The notes beneath the pieces were generated by a model. That model was not told where the DNA came from. It saw nothing but the letters and a program-made list of their open reading frames with translations, and did not search any database. Shown piece after piece: positions 8,252 to 15,900 of a stretch of DNA of 64,000 bases. A program made the position numbers and the translations under genes. Position 1 is the stretch's first letter; each line of letters begins with the position of its first letter. The stretch is from Methylotenera_A aquatica. GTDB taxonomy: Bacteria; Pseudomonadota; Gammaproteobacteria; Burkholderiales; Methylophilaceae. The stretch lies in assembly GCA_965601485.1 (NCBI GenBank), contig OZ271846.1, positions 1,488,001 to 1,552,000 of the forward strand. The letters run 5' to 3'.

Positions 8252-9291
8252 TGTTGCGTTTGGTTTTAATGGGCGTTGTTACTGTATTTTTTAGTGCATG
8301 TGAAAGCAACCCACCCGCCCCAGTGGTTGATCGCAAGCCGCAAACTTCTAAGCCAAAATCAGTTACCACAAATGTAAAAAGCAATAAGACAGTTAAATCT
8401 GCTGATGGTAAAGATTGGCGCCCAGATACTTACATAGTAAAAAAAGGCGACACTTTATTTAGTATCGGTTTGGAATACGGTTTTGAGTACAAAGAAATTG
8501 CCGCCGTCAATAATATTAATGCGCCTTACACAATTTTGATTGGTCAGAAATTAAACTTAGCGAGTTTAAAAGCAAAGTCTGAAATGGCTGAAAATGGTCA
8601 ACCAGCGCAAAATCAAACAGATGATGGTGTAGTTTTAACGCCAATTGGTGCAGAAACGGCTGTCTTAGCAACAAAATCGCCGGAGATAAAATCGACTGAA
8701 GCCAAACCGATACAAGCGGTTGTAACACCTATTTTAAGTGAACCTAAAGCCTTACGCGAACCATATAGTGTAGAAGCCTTTGATAAAACGGCTAGCGTTA
8801 AAATGGCCGAAAATAAGGCCGCCGAAAATAATAAAGCCATTGAGCCAAAACCTGTTGAGAGCAAAGTATCAGACAGTAAGGCAAGCGACACCAAAACCAC
8901 AGAGGTAAAAGCTGGTGATGATGAAGCGATAGTTTGGGCTTGGCCTACAAAAGGCAAAGTGGTGACAAACTTTGACGAAGCCGCCAATAAGGGGTTAGAT
9001 ATTGCTGGCAGCACTGGTCAAGCCATTAACGCAGCCAGTAGTGGCAAAGTGATTTACAGTGGCTCTGATTTGAGAGGCTATGGTAAGTTAGTGATTATTA
9101 AACACAATAAAACCTATTTATCAGTTTACGCGCACAATAGTAAAATTATCGTTAAAGAAGGCCAGGCTGTGGCGCTTGGTCAAAAAATTGCAGAAATGGG
9201 TAATACCGATTCGAATAGCATTAAGTTGCATTTTGAAATTAGGCGCTTAGGTAAATCTATTGACCCAGCGCGCTATTTAAACCAAGATTAA
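8251..9291 (+). CDS. nlpD: Murein hydrolase activator NlpD, LysM/M23 lipoprotein
   Basis: This is a 346-residue outer-membrane lipoprotein (lipobox FFSAC near residue 16). It has a LysM domain at about 61-104 (YIVKKGDTLFSIG), a Lys/Glu/Ala-rich linker, and a C-terminal LytM/M23 domain at about 245-340. In the M23 domain the first metal ligand is missing: active enzymes have HxGxD, while here the sequence reads NKGLDIAG. It is therefore expected, like NlpD of enterobacteria, to activate amidases (AmiC) rather than cut murein itself. It is translationally coupled to pcm. The gene usually found next, rpoS, is absent. Confidence 0.93.
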   Translation: MLRLVLMGVVTVFFSACESNPPAPVVDRKPQTSKPKSVTTNVKSNKTVKSADGKDWRPDTYIVKKGDTLFSIGLEYGFEYKEIAAVNNINAPYTILIGQKLNLASLKAKSEMAENGQPAQNQTDDGVVLTPIGAETAVLATKSPEIKSTEAKPIQAVVTPILSEPKALREPYSVEAFDKTASVKMAENKAAENNKAIEPKPVESKVSDSKASDTKTTEVKAGDDEAIVWAWPTKGKVVTNFDEAANKGLDIAGSTGQAINAASSGKVIYSGSDLRGYGKLVIIKHNKTYLSVYAHNSKIIVKEGQAVALGQKIAEMGNTDSNSIKLHFEIRRLGKSIDPARYLNQD

Positions 9292-9317
9292 ACACATATC
9301 CGCCTTAAGAGATTACC

Positions 9318-9683
9318 GTGGCAGCACCGCAAAAAAAAGACCCTAATAAATATAGTAAAAACGCGAATATTCAAGCCGATACACCAGTTAAAACCATTAT
9401 CTCGTTTGGTGGCATGGTTTTATTACTGATTGGTTTAATTGGCATTGCCATGGAATTTTTTAAGGATGACGGCTGGCTAAAAAATGCATTGAGCTGGCTA
9501 TTTGATTCCTCAACACACATGATGTTTATCCCTGTGATTGTTTTTATACTGTGGTTATTAAATCGCTGGATGTCATCTGCAGCAAAAGGTGAAAAGAAAA
9601 AAAGTGGTGATTTGCCGATGTATATTATGATGATTCTAGGTGCTTTTTATGTGTTTCGTATTGCAACTACTGGCGGATTTTAA
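9318..9683 (+). CDS. Small inner-membrane protein of unknown function
   Basis: A 121-residue protein starting with GTG at 9318, 26 bases after nlpD. It has a polar, lysine-rich N-terminus and three hydrophobic stretches: TIISFGGMVLLLIGLIGIAM, MMFIPVIVFILWLLNRW and PMYIMMILGAFYVF. I do not recognise the family. It ends shortly before a bidirectional terminator and so is probably the last gene of the surE-pcm-nlpD transcript, in the position where rpoS stands in many relatives. Confidence 0.7.
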   Translation: MAAPQKKDPNKYSKNANIQADTPVKTIISFGGMVLLLIGLIGIAMEFFKDDGWLKNALSWLFDSSTHMMFIPVIVFILWLLNRWMSSAAKGEKKKSGDLPMYIMMILGAFYVFRIATTGGF

Positions 9684-9734
9684 TTGAGTTGTCCTTGCAG
9701 TTATAACAAAGCATGAATAGCTAAAAGTTTTAAT

Positions 9735-9762
9735 AAAAAAGCCGCTTTTTGGCGGCTTTTTT
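9735..9762. terminator. Bidirectional rho-independent terminator
   Basis: An A-tract, GCCGC, a short T-rich loop, GCGGC and a T-tract form a hairpin that reads as a terminator on both strands. It separates the convergent small membrane protein gene and the thioredoxin-like gene. Confidence 0.9.
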
Positions 9763-9767
9763 ATTAT

Positions 9768-10154
9768 TTAGCGATTTATTTTAACCGCTTTTTGCACTTC
9801 TTCATTTTTGTAAAACTCATGCACAGTGCTCATATCATATTCACGTGCCCACTTAATAATTTCATCAAAGGCTGGCGCGCCAATTTCACCCACTTGCGCA
9901 TGAATGCCCGCTTGCTCACGAATCACTAAAATGCCAGGGATTTGATTCACATCAAAATAATTACCGATTTCAGGATCGGCCTCTGTGTTCACCATGCCAA
10001 ATACAATATCGGCATTTTTAGCGGCGGCCGCCTCAAAAGTAGGTGTAAATGCCACGCATGGCTCACACCAGGGCGCCCAAAAATCAACGATAACAAAATT
10101 GTTACTTTCGATCGTTTGCTTAAAATTTTCTTTTGTTAATGCCAGAACTGCCAT
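9768..10154 (-). CDS. Thioredoxin-like protein with WCEPC active site
   Basis: A 128-residue cytoplasmic thioredoxin-fold protein without signal peptide. The active site is W-C30-E-P-C33, where classical thioredoxin has WCGPC, and the cis-proline loop reads IPGIL (classical PTL). The C-terminus extends about 20 residues past the usual thioredoxin end. It could be a thioredoxin-like reductase or a peroxiredoxin partner. The Glu in the active site should shift the redox potential, but in which direction cannot be judged here. It heads away from the surE group and faces a shared terminator. Confidence 0.85.
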   Translation of the reverse strand: MAVLALTKENFKQTIESNNFVIVDFWAPWCEPCVAFTPTFEAAAAKNADIVFGMVNTEADPEIGNYFDVNQIPGILVIREQAGIHAQVGEIGAPAFDEIIKWAREYDMSTVHEFYKNEEVQKAVKINR

Positions 10155-10246
10155 GATTTTGCCTTAAATGAACTTGTTGAATTTAAATAATCTACAAGTT
10201 TATCAGACGAGCGGGTTTAAGTTAAGTTGCATCATCATTACTCTAC

Positions 10247-10843
10247 TTAAATTGGCTTATTCCAAGCTGAATCAAAAAATAAATCAGCAAGTTGTTTGCG
10301 TTTACGTACGGCCAATTCTCGCGCTTTCAAATCATCAGACAATTGATTCGCATCACCTGAATAACCAATCGCAACCATCGCCATTAGGGTAAATTGCTCT
10401 GGAATAGCAAACGCCTCACGCGTCGCGTCTAAATTAAAGCCACCCATTTGGTGCGTCATTAAGCCTAAATCGGCGGCTTGCAAACATAAGTTTTCGGCTG
10501 CTGCGCCTGTATCGTATTGCGCCCAACGATTCGGTTTTTGATTATGCCCAAACAAAGTATCGGCAAGCACCAGCAATAATACTGGCGCATGTTTAACCCA
10601 TTCTTGGTTGCCTGGTACCAAGCAATCAAACGCTTTTTGCCAAGCATCAACATTGCTATTTTTATCCCAAACCATAAAGCGCCAAGGCTGATCACCAAAG
10701 CAAGATGGTGCCCAACGGGCGGCTTCGCATAAGCTTAATATTTGCTCTTTTGATACGGCTTTAGTAGCATCAAAAGCGCGGCCACTCCAGCGATTCGCAA
10801 TGGTTTCGTTAATTGGCGCTTGGGTGACAGCAGGATTTTTCAT
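10247..10843 (-). CDS. Nitroreductase family flavoprotein
   Basis: A 198-residue FMN-dependent nitroreductase-fold protein. The N-terminal RWSGRAFD and the AARWAPSCFGDQPWRF stretch are typical FMN-binding parts of the family, and YDTGAAAENLCLQAADLGL matches the later conserved helix. It likely reduces quinones or nitro compounds with NAD(P)H. It lies 14 bases downstream of the old yellow enzyme gene on the same strand, which suggests one detoxification transcript. Substrate is unknown. Confidence 0.88.
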   Translation of the reverse strand: MKNPAVTQAPINETIANRWSGRAFDATKAVSKEQILSLCEAARWAPSCFGDQPWRFMVWDKNSNVDAWQKAFDCLVPGNQEWVKHAPVLLLVLADTLFGHNQKPNRWAQYDTGAAAENLCLQAADLGLMTHQMGGFNLDATREAFAIPEQFTLMAMVAIGYSGDANQLSDDLKARELAVRKRKQLADLFFDSAWNKPI

Positions 10844-10857
10844 ATTATTAACCTAAA

Positions 10858-11934
10858 TTAAGCTTTTAAAAATGGATAATCAGTGTACCCTTTTTCAGTG
10901 CCGCCATAAAACGATTTAGAATCCGCTTCATTTAATGCCGCATCTGTTTTATAACGCTCAACCAAATCGGGGTTAGCAATAAAAGGTACACCGTAAGCAA
11001 TCACATCGGCATGGCCACTGGCTATTGCATCATTACCACGTACTTTGTCGTAGCTTAAATTAGCCATATATGCGCCTTTATAAAGCTTACGCATTTGTTC
11101 AAAATCAAACGCATCGACTTTGCCGACGCCGTGAATGCCGCCTTCAACCGCGTGTAAATAGGCTAAATTAAACTGATTGAGTTGCTCAGCTACATAATTA
11201 AATAGCGCTTGTGGATTGCTGTCATGCATATTATTAAATGGATTTACAGGGGAAATACGAATACCTACCTTATCACCTCCAGCCGTTTCTACCACCGCCT
11301 TAGTCACTTCTAACAATAAGCGGGCACGATTTTCAAAGCTGCCGCCATAGTTATCAGTGCGCTTATTGCTACCGTCACGCAAGAATTGATCTAGCAAATA
11401 ACCGTTGGCAGCATGAATCTCAACGCCATCAAAGCCAGCTTTCAATGCACACTGGGTTGCATACACATAATCCTGCACAATAGCTGGCAATTCGTTTGCA
11501 TCCAAAGCACGCGGCTCCACATAATCCACCAAACCTTGATAAGTAAAGGCTTTGCCCGCTGGCTTAATAGCAGATGGCGCAACTGGTAGCGCGCCGTTAA
11601 GTAAAGTCGGATGTGAGATACGGCCCACATGCCATAGCTGAATAACAATTTTGCCACCTTTGGCATGGACGGCTTCGGTGATTTTTTTCCAACCAGCGAC
11701 TTGTTCGTCGGTATAAATGCCAGGCAAACCAGGGTAGCCGTGACCCATTGGAGAAATCGGCGTTGCTTCAGTCACAATCAAACCAGCACTGGCTCTTTGT
11801 GCATAATAGGTAACGTTTAAATCTTGCGGTACGCCGGCCTCGCCTGATCTATTTCTGGTTAAGGGCGCCATAACAATACGGTTTTTTAGTGCAATTGAAC
11901 CTAATTTGGCCGGGCTAAATAAATCTAATGGCAT
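10858..11934 (-). CDS. nemA: Old yellow enzyme, N-ethylmaleimide reductase-like
   Basis: A 358-residue FMN/NADPH alkene reductase of the old yellow enzyme family. Seen are the FMN-binding N-terminus (LFSPAKLGSIALKNRIVMAPLTR), the QLWHVGRISHP segment, the active-site His-Ala-Ala-Asn in EIHAANGYLLDQFL and the DNYGGS loop. The ATG at 11934 is preferred over a TTG at 11946 because the intervening bases contain the GGAG ribosome site. Relatives reduce electrophiles such as N-ethylmaleimide and methylglyoxal-type compounds. A 27-bp palindrome lies about 33 bases upstream. Confidence 0.92.
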   Translation of the reverse strand: MPLDLFSPAKLGSIALKNRIVMAPLTRNRSGEAGVPQDLNVTYYAQRASAGLIVTEATPISPMGHGYPGLPGIYTDEQVAGWKKITEAVHAKGGKIVIQLWHVGRISHPTLLNGALPVAPSAIKPAGKAFTYQGLVDYVEPRALDANELPAIVQDYVYATQCALKAGFDGVEIHAANGYLLDQFLRDGSNKRTDNYGGSFENRARLLLEVTKAVVETAGGDKVGIRISPVNPFNNMHDSNPQALFNYVAEQLNQFNLAYLHAVEGGIHGVGKVDAFDFEQMRKLYKGAYMANLSYDKVRGNDAIASGHADVIAYGVPFIANPDLVERYKTDAALNEADSKSFYGGTEKGYTDYPFLKA

Positions 11935-11966
11935 GCTTTTCTCCAATTTTTAAACATAAAATTCTG

Positions 11967-11993
11967 AATGCGCTAAATTAAATTTAGCGCATT
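11967..11993. promoter_or_regulatory. 27-bp palindrome upstream of nemA
   Basis: Arms AATGCGCTAAATT at 11967-11979 and AATTTAGCGCATT at 11981-11993 form a perfect 13-bp dyad around one central base. It lies between the yceI stop and the nemA start. A one-base centre fits a dimeric repressor site well; as RNA it could also fold into a hairpin that ends yceI transcription, though only a short T-run follows. Confidence 0.6.
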
Positions 11994-12009
11994 AATTAAT
12001 TCATCATTA

Positions 12010-12597
12010 TTATTTGGCTTTGATGCCTTCAATTAGCAGCGTGATTTCAATATCGTCGCCGACTGATGCGTTAGGCTTTAAGCCCCAACCAAAACCAAAA
12101 TCACTGGCATTTAACCTGGTGTGCGCTTCAAAGCCACTTCTATAACCGCCCCATGTATCCGCACCAAAGCCTAATACTTTAAATGGAAATGTCATTTCTT
12201 TTGCAACACCATGCAATGTTAATACGCCTGTTATTACACCCTCTGTGGCCGACGTTGCTTCAATTTTTTTGCTCACAAACGTCATTTCAGCAAATTTTTC
12301 TGCGTCTAAATATTCTGGCTTTTTAATATGTTCATCGCGTTTTGCAAGGCTACTGTTCACGCTTAATAAATTAATTTTTGCATTAACCGATGAGTTGGCC
12401 AAATTGCTTCTGTCAATCGTTACAGTACCTGTCACATCGCTAAACGTACCAGATGTTTTTGAAACCACATGACGAACGCTCCAATTGGCAAAGCTATGTT
12501 TATTATCAATATTGTAGGTTTCTGCCTCTGCAAAAGCTTGGCCGGCAGCTAAAGTAAAGACTGTTGCCAATGCGATTTTTTTTAATAAGAATTTCAT
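12010..12597 (-). CDS. YceI family periplasmic lipocalin-like protein
   Basis: A 195-residue protein with a clear Sec signal peptide ending near AQAFA-EAE (about residue 23) and a YceI domain that forms a beta-barrel able to bind isoprenoid or other lipophilic molecules. Conserved features are YNIDNKHSFANWSVRH near the start of the mature protein and LTLHGVAKEMTFPF in the middle. A GGAG ribosome site precedes the ATG. It sits 75 bases upstream of nemA on the same strand. The ligand is unknown. Confidence 0.92.
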   Translation of the reverse strand: MKFLLKKIALATVFTLAAGQAFAEAETYNIDNKHSFANWSVRHVVSKTSGTFSDVTGTVTIDRSNLANSSVNAKINLLSVNSSLAKRDEHIKKPEYLDAEKFAEMTFVSKKIEATSATEGVITGVLTLHGVAKEMTFPFKVLGFGADTWGGYRSGFEAHTRLNASDFGFGWGLKPNASVGDDIEITLLIEGIKAK

Positions 12598-12641
12598 TCT
12601 TGCTCCTATAACTAGTGGTTTTAAATTATTTTTCTGGTTTT

Positions 12642-13337
12642 TTATGGCAAATCAAACAGCAATACTTCTGCAAAGCCGAGCGCCTTAATTTGTATAGCTT
12701 CATCGGCATCAAAAAGTGCAGCATCACCTCTTTGCAAGGGCTTGTTATTCACTACAGCACTACCCAAAGCCATTTGCAAATAAGCTTTACGATTTAGCCT
12801 AGTGTGATACGTTAATTCGTGCGTATCTGTTAGCTGTGACACATAAAGTGCAATATCTTGATGAACAATTAATGAATCTTGCGTCCCAGTTTGGGACGCC
12901 AGCAAACACCATTGGTTTAATTTTAATGCTGGATTAAAAAATTTATCTTCGTAACCAGGAGTTAAATTCAGTTGGTTTGGCAGAATCCAAATTTGCAGCA
13001 AATGCACAGGCTCAGTGGCCGAAGCATTAAACTCGCTATGCGAAACTCCAGTAGCAGCTGTCATGAGCTGTATATAACCTCGCTTGATGGTTTTTACATT
13101 GCCAATATTATCTTTATGCGCTAATTCACCTTTTAAAATATAGGTAATAATTTCTATATTATCGTGTGAGTGCATACCAAAACCTTGTCCTGGCTGAATC
13201 ACATCTTCATTAATGACGCGTAAAGCAGAAAAGCCCATCCAATTCTTATCAACGTAGCGGCCAAATGAAAAGGAATGATAACTATCTAACCATCCATGAT
13301 TAAAATGGCCACGTTCATTTGATGGTCGAATTTGCAT
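12642..13337 (-). CDS. Pirin family protein, YhhW-like
   Basis: A 231-residue bicupin, the same length as E. coli YhhW. The N-terminal cupin carries the probable metal ligands in FGMHSHDNIEIITYILKG (two His, one Glu nearby) and SHSEFNAS. Relatives show quercetin 2,3-dioxygenase activity in vitro; the natural role is unresolved. The C-terminal cupin lacks an evident metal site, as usual for the family. It is the first gene of the yceI-nemA-nitroreductase direction, 44 bases upstream of yceI. Confidence 0.9.
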   Translation of the reverse strand: MQIRPSNERGHFNHGWLDSYHSFSFGRYVDKNWMGFSALRVINEDVIQPGQGFGMHSHDNIEIITYILKGELAHKDNIGNVKTIKRGYIQLMTAATGVSHSEFNASATEPVHLLQIWILPNQLNLTPGYEDKFFNPALKLNQWCLLASQTGTQDSLIVHQDIALYVSQLTDTHELTYHTRLNRKAYLQMALGSAVVNNKPLQRGDAALFDADEAIQIKALGFAEVLLFDLP

Positions 13338-13491
13338 ATTCTAAACACCTTCAATTAAAAAGTACGGCAATAATAGACCAGTTCAATACAAATTATAAAT
13401 ATTCAATTTTAAATTAAAATCTGTTCAAGCTTATATGTGGTTAAATTGTAGTCAAAACAAATTTATTTTTACTTCAAATATAGGGCCACTT

Positions 13492-13950
13492 ATGACACAA
13501 GATCAATTACCACGCGAATTTGAACCCCTTAATAGAATCGCCGTCAAAGCGATGCTTTGGTTAAATGGATTTGCCCATATCATTATTGGCTTGGCTTTGG
13601 CTACATCTGTGGTGATGTTTACTTGGCTGTTTTTTAAAGATGTGCAACAAGCCGCCTATGCTAACAATTTAGTACATGGCTTTTTACACGCGCTAGGTAC
13701 ATTAATGCTGCTGTGGTCAATTTCTGCGCTGATTTCGGCTGAAATACGCTATTTACTAGGCAGTAAATTATTGGTGGAAACCTTTATTGAAGTGGTACTA
13801 GTGCTGTTTTTGCGCAAGTTAATTGTATTACCCGTCCAAGACGCATCGCCTACTTTTGAGGAAATTAGCATTTGGGTGGGTGGCGCATTTGTAATGGGTT
13901 TAATTTATGTGATGGTACGCTGGACCGACAAATCCAATCAAGACAGATAA
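13492..13950 (+). CDS. PsiE-like membrane protein
   Basis: A 152-residue protein with four membrane segments that resembles the phosphate-starvation-inducible PsiE family. Supporting stretches are HGFLHALGTLMLLWSISALI, LVETFIEVVLVLFLRKLIV and the FEEISIWVGGAFVMGLIYVMVRW end. The start at 13492 is preferred; the frame is open to 13435 but the extra residues look like untranslated leader. The role is unknown. No Pho box was recognised upstream. Confidence 0.75.
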   Translation: MTQDQLPREFEPLNRIAVKAMLWLNGFAHIIIGLALATSVVMFTWLFFKDVQQAAYANNLVHGFLHALGTLMLLWSISALISAEIRYLLGSKLLVETFIEVVLVLFLRKLIVLPVQDASPTFEEISIWVGGAFVMGLIYVMVRWTDKSNQDR

Positions 13951-14032
13951 TTCAAATTAAAATCGAAAAATGGCTTGAATTTTTACCGACAACTTTACCT
14001 TGTCATTCAAACAAATAGCCATAATAAAAACT

Positions 14033-14920
14033 ATGCAAAATACTATTCAAGCCATTCTTCGTGCAACCTCTCAGATTATTTTAGGTAAAGAGCGACAAGT
14101 AAAATTAAGCCTCACCTGCTTGCTAGCAGGTGGGCATTTGCTTATTGAAGATGTGCCAGGTATGGGCAAAACCACGCTGGCAAATACTCTAGCGCAAGTT
14201 TTAGGCCTAAGTTTTAGGCGCACTCAATTTACAAGCGATTTATTGCCTGCTGACATTATTGGCGTATCGATTTTTGATTTAAACACTTCAAATTTTCAGT
14301 TTCACGCAGGTCCAATTTTTACCAATATTTTGCTGGCAGATGAAATTAATCGCGCCACACCAAAAACACAAAGCGCTTTATTAGAGGCAATGGAAGAGCA
14401 TCAGGTGACTGTAGATGGCAGCACTCATTTACTATCGCAACCATTTTTTGTGATTGCCACGCAAAACCCCAAACACCATATTGGTACTTTTGCTTTGCCA
14501 GAGTCGCAATTGGATCGCTTTTTAATGTGCATCACATTAGGCTATCCGGATGCGCTATCAGAACGTGCTTTGCTTAAAAATCAAGGTGGGCGCGCCAATG
14601 CTGGTAGCATTCAAGCAGTATGCGATGTAGAGTCATTGTTAAAATTGCAGCGACTTGTGAACCAAGTCCATGTATCAGATGCGCTATTGGATTACTTGCA
14701 GGCACTAATTCAACACACCCGCACACAAACTGCAGAAGGCTTATCACCCAGAGCTGGCTTAGGATTGCGCCAATGCGCGCAAGCTTGGGCCTTAATTGAT
14801 GGCCGCAATTTTGTAACGCCAGAAGATGTGCAAGCCGTATTACCAAGCGTTGTGGCGCATCGCTTGGCGCAAGAAAGCGATGTGGCCAAGCAAATACTTG
14901 AGCAAGTCGCTATCCCTTAA
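14033..14920 (+). CDS. MoxR family AAA+ ATPase
   Basis: A 295-residue AAA+ ATPase. Walker A reads VPGMGKTT near residue 44 and Walker B LLADEINRATPKTQ near residue 104; sensor 1 is in FFVIATQNP. MoxR ATPases act as chaperones that mature partner complexes, and in the MoxR-DUF58-TgpA arrangement seen here the partner set is thought to involve the cell envelope. The ATG at 14033 is preferred over an upstream TTG. The DUF58 gene starts 11 bases after the stop. Confidence 0.93.
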   Translation: MQNTIQAILRATSQIILGKERQVKLSLTCLLAGGHLLIEDVPGMGKTTLANTLAQVLGLSFRRTQFTSDLLPADIIGVSIFDLNTSNFQFHAGPIFTNILLADEINRATPKTQSALLEAMEEHQVTVDGSTHLLSQPFFVIATQNPKHHIGTFALPESQLDRFLMCITLGYPDALSERALLKNQGGRANAGSIQAVCDVESLLKLQRLVNQVHVSDALLDYLQALIQHTRTQTAEGLSPRAGLGLRQCAQAWALIDGRNFVTPEDVQAVLPSVVAHRLAQESDVAKQILEQVAIP

Positions 14921-14931
14921 TAGCAACCAAT

Positions 14932-15897
14932 ATGCTTGATAAAGTCTGGCCACTTAGGTTTTGGAAATTAGGCTATTGGCAGCAATGGTTTAGAGTCGTT
15001 AACAGTGCCAATAATGTTGCGATACTAAATCCGCGTCAAATCTATATTATTCCTACGCGTTGGGGCTTGTTGTATGCAATCATGCTGATCGGCTTGCTGA
15101 TTGGCTCAATCAATTACTCATTAAGTTTGGGCTATTACGTTACTTTTTTGCTAGCATCTTTGGGCAATATTGCCATGTTGCACACTTGGAGAAATTTGGT
15201 GCATTTGCAGGTAGCTGTATTAAACAGCAAGCCTGTTTTTGCGAGCGAATCCGTTGCAATTAACCTTAAAATATCAGAATCAAAAAATCGTCCGCGGTAT
15301 GTGATAGGCGCCTATTTTAATCAGCAATCAGAAGTGATTCACGATATTAACGCTAACGATGCGTTAACTGTTGAGATACCCCTTGCCACACAAAAGCGCG
15401 GCTGGCAAAGCTTGCCACGCTTGACTGTGTACACCGAGTTTCCTTTAAGTTTATTACATGCGTGGGTGGTGATTGAAAACCCGTTTCAATTTTTAGTGTA
15501 TCCAAAGCCATCCGATTCAAGCAACCCCAATAATTTATCAGCCGATGCCATCACGCAAGGCAGCAGCATGGTCACCAAAGGCGATGATGACTTTAATGGG
15601 CACAAAAATTATCAGGTAGGTGATTCACCAAGTAGGATTGATTGGAAGGCATCAAGCCGTGGTATTGGTATGTATACAAAGCTTTATAGCGGCGCAGAAG
15701 TTCATACTTTATGGCTGGATTGGGCAGATACCTCAGGCAGTACGGAATCGCGTATATCGCAGTTGACTAGATTAGTAATGGATGCACATGCCACCCAGCA
15801 AATCTATGGTTTAAGGTTGCCAAACAATGAAATAGCGGCGAATAATTCGGAAGAGCACTATCATCAAGTGTTAACCGATTTGGCATTATTCAAATAG
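14932..15897 (+). CDS. DUF58 domain protein
   Basis: A 321-residue protein with two membrane segments near residues 45-90 (LLYAIMLIGLLIGSINYS and the next stretch) and a C-terminal DUF58 domain with the signature GHKNYQVGDSPSRIDWKASSR. DUF58 proteins are the usual partners of MoxR ATPases and are often related to von Willebrand A-like folds. It lies between the MoxR and TgpA genes with gaps of 11 and 3 bases, so a single operon is clear. The molecular role is unknown. Confidence 0.9.
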   Translation: MLDKVWPLRFWKLGYWQQWFRVVNSANNVAILNPRQIYIIPTRWGLLYAIMLIGLLIGSINYSLSLGYYVTFLLASLGNIAMLHTWRNLVHLQVAVLNSKPVFASESVAINLKISESKNRPRYVIGAYFNQQSEVIHDINANDALTVEIPLATQKRGWQSLPRLTVYTEFPLSLLHAWVVIENPFQFLVYPKPSDSSNPNNLSADAITQGSSMVTKGDDDFNGHKNYQVGDSPSRIDWKASSRGIGMYTKLYSGAEVHTLWLDWADTSGSTESRISQLTRLVMDAHATQQIYGLRLPNNEIAANNSEEHYHQVLTDLALFK

Positions 15898-15900
15898 CCT

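Noticed and set aside
8613..9014. 133-residue reverse open frame within nlpD
   Set aside because: It is a shadow of the Lys/Ala/Glu-rich linker codons of nlpD.
8980..9290. NlpD C-terminal domain as an active M23 endopeptidase
   Set aside because: The first metal ligand His of HxGxD is replaced (NKGLDIAG), so it should be an inactive activator domain.
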